The translations under genes and the position numbers were made by a program. The notes beneath the pieces are model-generated. The model did not search any database. It worked only from the letters and a program-made list of their open reading frames with translations, and was not told where the DNA came from. From Porphyra umbilicalis (lineage: Eukaryota > Rhodophyta > Bangiophyceae > Bangiales > Bangiaceae): a stretch of DNA of 64,000 bases. Positions within the stretch are counted from its first letter, which is position 1; each line of letters begins with the position of its first letter. Below are positions 11,254 through 20,106 of the stretch, one piece after another. The DNA lies in contig KV918965.1 in assembly GCA_002049455.2 (NCBI GenBank), positions 1 through 64,000 of the forward strand. Reading direction: 5' to 3'.

Positions 11254-12633
11254 CTATCGCATGCGTCTCAAAAAGCGCAACATGCGACAAAATGTACCGT
11301 ATGGCATCCGGCCGTCGTTGGCGCGGCGGTAGAAGGTCGAGACGGCCTCCGCAACACGATAGATGTCCTCCTGCACCGCAACAATACCCACTATGTTACC
11401 GTCGACAGCCCCCAAAGTAAAAGCATTGTAGAGCTCGAGCTGTCGCACTGGGGAGAGCTGAGCGCCGGCAAAAGTAGAAATCGCCGCGCCGACCTGGTGA
11501 GGAGAAAATCGTCGAAACTCAGCTGGGTCGGTGGTTTCATCGCAGGAGTCCCGCTCGACCGGAAGCGTTGGGGCTGGCCGAGAATGACCATGTGCCGGCG
11601 GAGGGTCAGCACCCCGGTCAGCGTGAGGCTGGCGAGGCCGCGCGGAATACGGATGAGGCAGGGAGGGTGTACCGTGTCGAGGCGACGACGGAGGGCGACG
11701 GCTGGGGGAAGCGTCACGTGTTGGCAACCACGATGTGGGTCGAAAGAGTCGTCCGCCACTGGCCGCGCTCCGGGAAAGAGCCACTGCGGCAGCTGCCTGT
11801 GACGCAAAGGACGATCTCCGCATCGGTGCCGCTGTTGGGCTTGGAGCGTTTGTCCCGTGGTGCGTGGGTGCCCGCGTGGCGACGCTCCAGTCGGCTGCCG
11901 CTCCGCCCATAGAGTTGCCGGCCGCGTCGCCTCCCACGTTGCCACCCTCTTCGTCCGCGGGCGCCGGTGTGGCGAAGCCCAACTTGGCCGCCGCGTCGCC
12001 CCCTGCGTTGCCCGACAGAACGCCCGCCGCGTCACCCGCCTCATCCCCAGCGGGTGTCAGCGTGGCGGCGCCAGACTTGGCTGCCGCGTCGTTCGTCGTG
12101 TTGACGGCCGCATCGTCGTCCGCGTTGCCAACCTCGTCAAACGCAGGCGCTGGTGCGGCGGCCCCCAACTTGGCCGCCGCGCTTGCCGTTGTGCACGAAG
12201 GGACGCCCGCGGCTGCCGGTGCGGCAGCAACCGAAGTGGCCACTATATCGCTAGCGGCTCCGCTGCACGACGACCCACTGGTAGGTGTGTCGGACGGGGG
12301 AGTAGTTAGACGGCAAAACGGGAGCACAGGCACTGCCGTGGGCCTGGGTGGTGCCATCGCTGTGCGCATAGATGGAGTGGGGGTGACCTTAGACTGAGAG
12401 ACACTCAGCAATGCCCTCTTGCTCGGCTTAGAACCCAAGACGGCGACCGCCGACCTGTCGCCAGCAGCGGCAACCTCACGCTGCCGCTTCCCCAGCCCAG
12501 CCCCGGACTGTGTCGCACTGCGATCGACAGTGGACCGCGACGCACACTCGTGGCAGACAGAGTGCGAGCCTTCTTGTCCCAGATGCGGCGATCGCGTGGT
12601 AGATGCATTGCATGCGGGACACAGATGACGCAT
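11254..12633 (-). CDS. family protein A: zinc-ribbon-like N-terminus, Ala-rich repeats, shared 88-residue C-terminal domain
   Basis: A 459-residue protein from ATG 12633. The first 30 residues hold two CxxC pairs (CPAC and CHEC) spaced like a small zinc ribbon. Residues about 35-75 are basic (GKRQREV, KPSKR). A low-complexity middle has about three 31-32-residue repeats built on DAAAKxGxAxxxPA followed by acidic and Gly/Asn residues. A Pro/Arg/Ser-rich linker follows. The last 88 residues (11257-11520) begin EFRRFSPHQVG and end RMLRFLRRMR directly before the stop; this block aligns without gaps with the ends of the proteins at 15352-17379 and 17796-18530. I do not recognise the domain. Helical composition and a basic end suggest DNA, RNA or protein binding, but that is a guess. 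The gene is oriented opposite to the other two family members. Confidence 0.72.
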   Translation of the reverse strand: MRHLCPACNASTTRSPHLGQEGSHSVCHECASRSTVDRSATQSGAGLGKRQREVAAAGDRSAVAVLGSKPSKRALLSVSQSKVTPTPSMRTAMAPPRPTAVPVLPFCRLTTPPSDTPTSGSSCSGAASDIVATSVAAAPAAAGVPSCTTASAAAKLGAAAPAPAFDEVGNADDDAAVNTTNDAAAKSGAATLTPAGDEAGDAAGVLSGNAGGDAAAKLGFATPAPADEEGGNVGGDAAGNSMGGAAADWSVATRAPTHHGTNAPSPTAAPMRRSSFASQAAAAVALSRSAASGGRLFRPTSWLPTRDASPSRRPPSSPRHGTPSLPHPYSARPRQPHADRGADPPPAHGHSRPAPTLPVERDSCDETTDPAEFRRFSPHQVGAAISTFAGAQLSPVRQLELYNAFTLGAVDGNIVGIVAVQEDIYRVAEAVSTFYRRANDGRMPYGTFCRMLRFLRRMR

Positions 12634-14143
12634 GACGGGCGCTTGTGTTGCTGGCAGAGCAATCTAAGCGCAAAAGGTCGGCGGAACAACAAGCGGTATG
12701 TTAACATGTCCACAGCACAGAGCAAAGGCGCTGAAGAGAGGAGGAGAGGACAAGGGCATGCCGGACGAATGGTCAGCAACATACAATGCGATGCGGCTGT
12801 GCGTTGCTGGCCAACCATGGGACAACCAAGCCGTTCAAAGAGAGGGAGCTCGTGTAGAGCGGGAACCGCCACCCCCCCACCTCTCACCCCGCGCCGCTCA
12901 CCGCCTCCGCGCCCCACCCCGTCCCTCCTTGCCTCCTTACGCCCTTCCCATAGCCTCAAGCGCCAACTCACAGGTCTCTCAAAGGTCTATCAGCTTACCT
13001 CTGCTTGAGGGGCGGGACAGCAAACGCATTGAACCCGATGCCAACTTGATGCACAGCGGACGGCCGTACCGTCAAGGACAACGTCGGTGCCAGTCAGATC
13101 TTCATGCCCGCCACGACATTCCCAGAGGAATGGCCAGGCCCCCCCCGGGACTGCAACATCTACCCCATGGACTCTCTGTGGAGAACGTCAGGAACGCAAC
13201 GCATCGCTCTGCTGCTGCACACCGGCCCAACAGGCACAGAGAGCGCTTTGGTCAGGTCGAGGTGGAGCACGAGCGGGATTTCGCTTTACTGTTCTGGCAC
13301 ACCGCCGTGTGCACATCACTCCGAATGATAAGTCCGCGCATTTGCGCGTCTGATCTTCCAAAGATCTTGCATTTCCTGGCTTCTGCTCTCCAGGGGCGAC
13401 GGTCGCCTGCGGCGGGGCGCCGGCGACCGCCGCCGCTTTCTCCAACCCGCGTCCACCTACCCCCCCGCCCCCCTCCCGACCCCCCCCGCCTCATCGGTTT
13501 CTATGCCGCCGTCGACGTCTCGACCACAGACACTGTCGTCCACGGGTCGCTGTTCACCGCGGTCGCCTCTTCGGCCCTGCTTGTCAACCGGTATGCACTG
13601 TTGCAGCCGACCCACCGCGCTTGTCGGTGGCGAGGGGGTGCTGGTGCTGCGGCGCTCGCGGCTGCACGTTTTCGAAGCTGTGGGTGTGGTGGTGGTGACC
13701 CACTGAGTGGCCGCCACTGCGACAACGGCAGGGACGGCGGCCTCGGTGGCGTCGTGCCGCCGCCCTACGGCGGCCGTGGTGGCGTCGCCGCACAGCTCCG
13801 CCGCGCTACGGCGGCCACGGTGGCGTCGCGATGCCGCCCTTCCGCGTGCTCAGCGCCACCGAGAAAGGACCGGCCCCCGCCAGTGGTGTCCGCCGCCGCC
13901 AGCGGTATCCGCCGGATGTGGGGGGGGGGGGGGTGATGATGGCGGCGGGTGCCGAGTGCGGGCCCCACGCGGTTGGTCTAGCGGTGGTGTCGGTGGCGGC
14001 TATGTGACGCCTGGTCGGTGGAAATTCTTTGAAGAGGGGGGGAAGTGCGGGTGTGCCGATACGGTGATGGCAGAAGGAAAGACTCGACAATGTTCTTTGT
14101 AAAATGAAATCTCTGCGGGTCCAGCACCACAGTGACAACCACT
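12634..14143. other. intergenic, no supported gene
   Basis: Separates family gene A from the Ala-rich gene. A long plus-strand frame (12698-13936) is Arg/Pro-rich without motifs. Near 13735-13850 a short GC-rich phrase (CTACGGCGGCC followed by GTGGCGTCG) is repeated imperfectly. I see nothing else. Confidence 0.5.
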
Positions 14144-14887
14144 TCACTCGAAGTCAGAAACGGGGGAAAAATAGACGCCAGTCGAAGTTGTCGAAAACTC
14201 ATCAACGGCGGCCGCGGCCGCTGCCGTAGCGTCAGCCGCAGCGGCAGCCGCACCCGCTGCCACAGACGCTGCTGCGGCTGCCGAACATGCGGCAGCTGCT
14301 GCTTCTACTGCCTTGGCCGCATCGGCCTCAGCGGCGCGGAATGCAAGAAACGCCCGTTCGTCGGCGGCCATTGCAGCCTCCACGTCTGCACGGGAGGAAC
14401 TGGCGCTCCTTGTTGCGGCTGCCACCGCTGCCTCGGCCTTGACGCCGACTGCGCGCGTGACATCCGCGCGGGCCACGGCCTGCAAGGCTGCCAAAGACGC
14501 AGCCAATTCCCGGGTGAGTGCCGGTCGCAGCCGCACATGAAGAACGCCATTTTGGTCGGGTCTCGACGGCGTTCCGCCATACCAACGTCGCCGATGTTGC
14601 ATGAGCGCCGTTGCTACGGCGTCCGACCCGTCGGAATCGCTCCTCACAGCCGCAGCACGACGAGACAACATCTTCAGTGACTCGGGAGCTTCTGGACCAT
14701 CCGCCTCATCAGCCCAAAATGATACCGCCGCCCGCCGGCCTCGGCCGACTGAGCGGCGAATAATGCTACGCGAAACGATGGAAATGAAGGAGGACGGACT
14801 GGTTGTGGACAAAGCAGGGGCCCGGGGCGGACGACCGCCGCGGCAGTGACCGCCGACGGACACCGCGGTGCCTCCATGGGGGGCCAT
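14144..14887 (-). CDS. Ala-rich putative coiled-coil protein
   Basis: A 247-residue frame taken from the first ATG (14887); the frame is open further upstream but only with non-ATG starts. The N-terminal third is Ser/Arg/Pro-rich. From about residue 130 the sequence becomes a long helical Ala/Glu/Asp/Arg stretch (for example RADVEAAMAADERAFLAF), then an almost pure Ala segment with scattered Asp, and ends VYFSPVSDFE. The pattern suggests a coiled coil or helical rod. No family is recognised. It sits between two genes of the shared C-terminal family but lacks their domain. The opposite strand is also open here because of the composition, so the strand call is moderate. Confidence 0.45.
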   Translation of the reverse strand: MAPHGGTAVSVGGHCRGGRPPRAPALSTTSPSSFISIVSRSIIRRSVGRGRRAAVSFWADEADGPEAPESLKMLSRRAAAVRSDSDGSDAVATALMQHRRRWYGGTPSRPDQNGVLHVRLRPALTRELAASLAALQAVARADVTRAVGVKAEAAVAAATRSASSSRADVEAAMAADERAFLAFRAAEADAAKAVEAAAAACSAAAAASVAAGAAAAAADATAAAAAAVDEFSTTSTGVYFSPVSDFE

Positions 14888-15351
14888 GGGCGGTTGTACA
14901 GGGAAGAGGCGGTGGGAACGTCGAGGGAGGAACCCCGTGATCGTTGCCAGACCACAAATTGTGTTGTCTGTCCTTCTTGCCGGTTGAGACCCGCGGGGAT
15001 GCGGCGCGACCACGCCACTGTGTGGCACAGGGATGCTGACAACACGTGACCGATGCTCAGGGACGCCCACCAGGCGTGTCGTCTCACCTATTGTCTCACC
15101 TGATCAGACACGCATTGCAGGCGTTTTATTGGTCGCTGGGCGGCGGCGCTGATCCTCGGCTCCGACCCATTTATTTGATATCGAGATCAATGCGTTGGTT
15201 GTGCCTCGCCCGGTGCGCGTCGGTCTGCTTCCCTGCCACGCACCGATCTCACCACACTCCTGACGGCAAGCCGTCGGTCGCAGCGGGTTTCTGCTGTTGG
15301 TGAGCTGGCTGTCCAAGACATCGCTTCGCCAGACGCCCCGCGTCTCACCCC

Positions 15352-17379
15352 ATGCGCCTGACTCCAGTTTTCCCTTCCCCTTTTTCCATTGTATGCCGGT
15401 CGCTGTGTGAGAATTGCGCCCCGTTGCTGAGGGGCACGTCCCGTGTTTTGATGAAGCCGATCGACGCCAGTGCGGCTGCTATTACACGCGGGAGGCCGGC
15501 TGCAGGTCCATCGGCGGTCGAAGGCACGCACGCCTCGACAGGCCCGGCTTCCAAGGTACCGGCCAAGCGCAGCCTCGAGGAGCAGGCAGAGGCGTGGCGA
15601 CGCCGTGCGGCTCAGTCCCGCCGGCTCACCTACCGAACGGGAAACATTTGGGGTGGCGGTCAGGCATTCTTGGCATTTTCTCTTGGGAACTCCACGAGCG
15701 GTGGGGGAGGTGACTTTACAGCGGGTGGGTCCGTCAACGGCACGGTTGGCGGGAAGGGCGACGACGACGCCGTTGACGGCGAGACCGACGCAGCGGGCAA
15801 CGACGACGCGGTTGACGGCGAGGCCGAAGTGACGTGTAACGACAACGCGGTCGACGACGAGGCCGACGCGGCGGGGAACGACGACGCGGTTGACGGCGAG
15901 ACCGACGCGTCGGGCAACGACGACGCGGTTGACGGCGAGGCCGACGCGACGTGTAACGAAAACGCGGTCGGCGACGAAGCCGACTCGGCGGGCAACGACG
16001 ACGCGGTTGACGGCGATGCCTACGGGGCGGGCGGCGACGACGCGGTTGACGACGACGCATACGGGGCGGGCGACGACGAAGCGGTCGCCGACGCGTCCGA
16101 CGCGGCGGGCAACGACGACGCGGTTGACGGCGAGGCGTACGCGACTGGTAACGACAAAGCGGTTGACGGCGAGGCCGACGCGGCGGGCAACAACGACGCT
16201 GTCGCCGACGCGTCCGATGCGGCGGGCAACGACGACGCGGTTGACGGCGGAACCGACGCGGCGGGCAACGACGACGCGGTTGACGGCGAGGCCGACACGA
16301 CGTGTAACGAAAACGCGGTCGACGACGAGGCCGACGCGGCGGGCGACGACGTCGCGGTTGACGGCGAGGCCTACGGGGCGGGCGGCGACGACGCGGATGA
16401 CGACGACGCATACGGGGCGAACGACGACGACGCGGTCGCCGACGCGTCCGACGCGGCGGGCAACGACGACGCGGTTGACGGCGAGGCCGACGCGACCGGT
16501 AAGGACAACGCGGTCAACGACGAGGCCTACGGGGCGGGCGAAGACGACGCGGTCGACGACGAAGCATACGGGTCGGGCAACGATGACGCGGTCGCCGACG
16601 CGTCCGACGCGGCGCGCAATGACAACGCGGTCGCCGACGCGTCCGAAGCGGCGGGAGACGTCAATGCGGCTGCCAACGCGTCCGACCGAGCAGGCAACGA
16701 CGGCGTGGTCGCCGACGCGTCCGACGCGGCGGTAAACGACAGTGCGGTCGCCGAAGCGGCCTGGCAGCAATGGGTCAACGAGGAGGCGATCGGTGGTGCT
16801 GCTGCCGAGGCTGGGAGGAGGGGCAGTCGGGCCGCCAGCGATTCGTCACCTGCTGCCACAGGTGAGGCGGCCAACCCGAAGGCACCGGACGCCGCCGATG
16901 ATGTCGTCACGGGCGCGAATACCGGTGGAAGAGATTGGCGGGGGGCCGCTCGCAGGAACACCGATCGAGGAGTTCAAGGGCGAGACGGTCGTGTTCAGGC
17001 TGCCGACCGCGCGACACCCGCTGCCACCGTCTCCAACGACGGGGAAAGTGCCACTGTCGCCGCTGCGCCATCTCCTTCGGGTTTGCCGCTGGTTGACGCG
17101 CAGCAGGTGGCAGACTTTCGGCGCTTCACGCCGACTGAGGTGGGCGAAGCGGTCGCGGCCTTCGTTGGACAAGGTTTGCCCGAGTCAGATAAAGCGGAGC
17201 TGCGCGATGCGCTGAGGCGTGCTGCGGTGATGGAGTATCTGTACGGCTGTGTCGCAGCCTCTGAGCCTGTTGCGGACGTGACGAGGGTGTTGCTGTACCT
17301 TGTGCGACGCGCGCACCATGGGAAGTTCCCTTTTGGCGTAGAGCGCATGGTGGCTCTGTTCTTGAGACGCCATCGTTGA
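15352..17379 (+). CDS. family protein B: 26 tandem 13-residue acidic repeats plus shared 88-residue C-terminal domain
   Basis: A 675-residue frame from ATG 15352; an in-frame ATG at 15451 is an alternative start, and a pyrimidine-rich stretch lies between the two. Near the N-terminus are closely spaced cysteines (CRSLCENC). A basic helical patch follows (EEQAEAWRRRAAQSRRLTYR). Residues 135-472 are 26 copies of a 13-residue unit, consensus AGNDDAVDGEADA, very acidic and intact in frame. After a Ser/Gly/Ala/Arg-rich linker, the last 88 residues begin DFRRFTPTEVG and end VALFLRRHR. This domain aligns gap-free with those of the genes at 11254-12633 and 17796-18530. The function is unknown. An acidic repeat beside a basic domain could be a histone-binding, scaffolding or mineral-binding arrangement, but nothing in the sequence decides. 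Confidence 0.78.
   Translation: MRLTPVFPSPFSIVCRSLCENCAPLLRGTSRVLMKPIDASAAAITRGRPAAGPSAVEGTHASTGPASKVPAKRSLEEQAEAWRRRAAQSRRLTYRTGNIWGGGQAFLAFSLGNSTSGGGGDFTAGGSVNGTVGGKGDDDAVDGETDAAGNDDAVDGEAEVTCNDNAVDDEADAAGNDDAVDGETDASGNDDAVDGEADATCNENAVGDEADSAGNDDAVDGDAYGAGGDDAVDDDAYGAGDDEAVADASDAAGNDDAVDGEAYATGNDKAVDGEADAAGNNDAVADASDAAGNDDAVDGGTDAAGNDDAVDGEADTTCNENAVDDEADAAGDDVAVDGEAYGAGGDDADDDDAYGANDDDAVADASDAAGNDDAVDGEADATGKDNAVNDEAYGAGEDDAVDDEAYGSGNDDAVADASDAARNDNAVADASEAAGDVNAAANASDRAGNDGVVADASDAAVNDSAVAEAAWQQWVNEEAIGGAAAEAGRRGSRAASDSSPAATGEAANPKAPDAADDVVTGANTGGRDWRGAARRNTDRGVQGRDGRVQAADRATPAATVSNDGESATVAAAPSPSGLPLVDAQQVADFRRFTPTEVGEAVAAFVGQGLPESDKAELRDALRRAAVMEYLYGCVAASEPVADVTRVLLYLVRRAHHGKFPFGVERMVALFLRRHR
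15754..16767 (+). repeat. 39-bp coding minisatellite, 26 copies
   Basis: Twenty-six consecutive 39-bp units, each encoding 13 residues on the plan (A/T/S)-(G/C)-N-D-D-A-V-D-G-E-A-D-A. Variant types alternate (ends in DEADA, DDAYG or ADASDA), which suggests amplification of multi-unit blocks. Substitutions rise toward the 3' end while the frame is kept through all copies. The antisense strand is open throughout as a side effect. Confidence 0.9.
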
Positions 17380-17795
17380 ATGTCTGCATGGTGCTGCCTG
17401 GCCGTCAATAGATCAATGGCCATGTCCATTAGTCTTTTTTTGTTGCTGTGAAGTGGTGACAGAGCGAGGTTCGGTGACGGGTGCTCAGGTGCTCCCCGTG
17501 TGTTGGTCAGCCCCCACAGCACGCTCAGCCGTCGCCCTGTGAACTCTGTCCGCTTCTTTGGTACTGCCGACAGGTGCAGATCTAGCTGTGGTGACAGAGG
17601 CGCGTGCCCAGTGCTCTGCGCGGGGAGGTGCTCTATTCAGCCAATGAAACGAGCCTTGGTCCGTCTCACTGGCTTTGATTTGACGTGAGCACGACAAAAG
17701 GGCGGCGACACGAGACGGCGGACAAGCGATCCGCTTTGGCCCCGGTGATCGAGGCATCGTCGCTCAACCGACGACACCCGTGCAGCAGCTGCGCC

Positions 17796-18530
17796 ATGGC
17801 GCGCACACCTTTCGGCCTTCCTTCCGTTCCCCCGGCAACCCCGGCGGCCGCCAACGCTGCGTGTGGTCACGCAACGGAGCCCTCGTCGAGCGCACCGCCG
17901 GCTGCAGGTGTCGAAGCGCCTCCTGTCATCAAAACGGAGCCTACGCGTGTCGCTGCCATCAAGCTTGAGCACCTCGAGGCGGACACGGTCCATCGTCGCC
18001 GAGTCGCTGTCGCCATGCACAGGCGCTTCCACCCTGCTGCCGCTGCGACCTCGTGTGGGGTGAGCGGGGGAGATGGTACTGGCGATGGGGGGGGTGCGCA
18101 CTGTGGAGTTGTCACGGGCACTAAGAAGCCGGCAGCTGTTGATGGAGCTGGCGCTGTGACCGCCATGGACACCAGTGGTGCTTCGGCGGACGGAGGAGGC
18201 GTCAGGGGTGGTGGTGAAGACACTGCTGTGGAAGAACAAGTGGAGGTGGAACTGGCCATCCCCGGATTCCGTTTTTTTGCGCCCGCACAAGTGGCTGAGG
18301 TGGTAGCCAAAATGGCATGTGTCGGTATGGAGCCCCACCGCCAGGTGGCCCTGACCCGAGCCATCTTCCTGTCGGCGGACCAAGACGACATCACTGGGCA
18401 GTTGGTCCTCGACGCGCCGGCGGAGGATGTCATGGCGGCGTTGCTATCGACTAGTCGTAGGACTTGCAGAGGCAACATTCCATTGGGGACGCGTGTGCGC
18501 GTCCTCCGCTTCCTCCGTGCAATGCGCTAA
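17796..18530 (+). CDS. family protein C: shared 88-residue C-terminal domain
   Basis: A 244-residue protein from ATG 17796, 416 bases downstream of family gene B on the same strand. The frame is open upstream to about 17685 without another ATG; that upstream part would encode HPCSSC, resembling the CPAC of family protein A, so the true start could lie in an upstream exon. The middle contains two motifs of the form hydrophobic-K-x-E (IKTE and IKLE, about residues 48-62), the consensus for SUMO attachment. A Gly/Ala/Thr-rich linker follows. The last 88 residues (18264-18527) begin GFRFFAPAQV and end RVLRFLRAMR, aligning without gaps with proteins A and B. It is the shortest member, with no acidic repeats. 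Confidence 0.68.
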   Translation: MARTPFGLPSVPPATPAAANAACGHATEPSSSAPPAAGVEAPPVIKTEPTRVAAIKLEHLEADTVHRRRVAVAMHRRFHPAAAATSCGVSGGDGTGDGGGAHCGVVTGTKKPAAVDGAGAVTAMDTSGASADGGGVRGGGEDTAVEEQVEVELAIPGFRFFAPAQVAEVVAKMACVGMEPHRQVALTRAIFLSADQDDITGQLVLDAPAEDVMAALLSTSRRTCRGNIPLGTRVRVLRFLRAMR

Positions 18531-19581
18531 TGTATTGTGGTGGGGGGGGGGATGCGGATTGGGCGGGGGAGCCGGGTTTGTATGAGAGAGTGAGGGCTGG
18601 AGGGCGCAGGACGACCCTGCGGTCGTCACAACGGTGCTCACACCTGAGACAAACTTTGTTTTGTGGAGACGGACTGCGTTATTTGCCCCGATGAGGCCGC
18701 GAGGGGAGGGGTCAGCAGTGGGGAAGGGGCACCTCTGGGCACCCGCCCGCCGCGAGTAGGACTGAACACGTTTGAGATGGTGGTGAGGACGGCAGGTGCC
18801 GCTTCTGGCAGTGGCGGCTTCGGCGTCGGCGTCGGCATGTGTGGTGGCGACGACTTTGCGGCCGTACATCACGTACATCATGCAGTCCACGGCGACGGCG
18901 CAACGCACTGTCAACTGCCCTTTTCATTCCGCCCTCAGCCAGTTGCAATGCTTTTTTGTTCTCTCCTTCCTGGATGGTCCATCCTCTCTCTTCAATTTTG
19001 TCTCTGTGTGCTTCTTCCCCTTCCGTCCATTTCCAAAGTCTCCTCGGCATGTCTCTTTTTGAGGAAGCGCAAAAGCGACAGTCTCTTGGAGATTACAGGA
19101 GCCTCGGCACGCGGCGCACTACCTGCGGGCACGGGACCCTCGGTGCTCGGCGCAGCGCCCGCACACACTCGCAGACTCGCGGCCGGTCACTGGGAGTCGC
19201 ATCGCCATAGCTGCATGCCCCACGGCAACTCCTGAGCGACGCCGCACTCTCCCTGGATCAGTGATGGCCTGCGGAAGAAACTTCAACGGGTCTGTCACGG
19301 AGAAGCTCTGATCCGCTGGCACGCCGCGCCCGTTGATTCCAACTGCAAGGAAACCATCGCCGAGGCTCGTCCTCCAGCGGCGCGGCGACACACGTCAGCT
19401 AATCGGTTTCGAAAGCTTTGTGTGTGAACCGTTTCTTTGGTCGATTGACAAAGAGCGGCGGGGGGGAAGACGGGAAGCGCTGGGGAGTGTGGCACTTGCG
19501 TACGCTCAAGGAAAGGGGCGGGTCGCCGCACTTCTACCACTGCGCGTCTGCTGCCCTCATGTCCATCTTGCTGTTTGACCC
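18531..19581. other. intergenic; possible start of a small gene near 19049
   Basis: A pyrimidine-rich stretch (about 18905-19045) leads to ATG 19049 and a 53-residue frame (MSLFEEAQKRQ onward, ending 19210). The leader resembles those of firmer genes, but the frame is short and unrecognised; it might be a first exon. The rest holds no motif. Confidence 0.3.
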
Positions 19582-20106
19582 CTAGTCAGAGGCATTGACC
19601 TCCCCATCATCTTCCCTGTCACCCTCCCCATCCTCCTCATCCTCCTCATCCTCCTCATCATCCCCATCCGGGGGACCATCAGCGGACAGGTTCCCGTTGT
19701 CTGCCGCTTCGGCCATCGTGTGGGTGTGGCGGCTGCACCAAGCCGAGTACTGTGCCTGTATGAAGGCACAATGTCCACGTTGCAGACACAAAAAGTGAAA
19801 AACCTTGGGGCATGATGTCACTTGGCAGCCGATGGTAGCTCCCGCCACATTACATGCACTACAGCGCAGGTGCCTGCCGCGTCGGTACGCCTGGACGACG
19901 TTGCGCAGTGCGCCGGAGGTGACCGAGTCGCAGTACACCTCCGGCGCCCACAATGCGCAAATTCGATGCACATAGACGGGGGTGGACCTGCTGGCCGCGG
20001 CATTGTAGTATGGCCCCATTAGGGGCGACGGAAGGATGCCACCCGTGCGCGTGTCCAGCGGACACAGACCGCACACGTTGGCGGGACGACGCATTGGGTG
20101 AGCCAT
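19582..20106 (-). CDS. extended PHD (ePHD) zinc-finger protein
   Basis: A 174-residue protein from ATG 20106, which follows a C-rich pyrimidine leader; upstream in-frame ATGs (for example 20229) are possible. Nearly the whole protein is one zinc module of the HC5HC2H (ePHD) type. In order: CGLC at residues 12-15, HRIC in VYVHRICALWAPEVY, CSAC, CQVTSC, HFLC and finally CSRH. The ALW and YVHRIC phrases are typical of ePHD domains in MLL/trithorax, JADE/BRPF and PHF proteins, which bind histones, DNA or nucleosomes. The C-terminus is a strongly acidic tail (DGDDEEDEEDEED). In most known proteins the ePHD follows a canonical PHD; here it stands alone, so this may be a stand-alone module or an exon of a larger gene. 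A nuclear chromatin role is inferred from family only. Confidence 0.82.
   Translation of the reverse strand: MAHPMRRPANVCGLCPLDTRTGGILPSPLMGPYYNAAASRSTPVYVHRICALWAPEVYCDSVTSGALRNVVQAYRRGRHLRCSACNVAGATIGCQVTSCPKVFHFLCLQRGHCAFIQAQYSAWCSRHTHTMAEAADNGNLSADGPPDGDDEEDEEDEEDGEGDREDDGEVNASD

Noticed and set aside
15187..16770. A 527-codon antisense frame of Val-Val-Arg-Arg repeats
   Set aside because: It is the mirror of the 39-bp coding repeat; the sense frame has the conserved domain.
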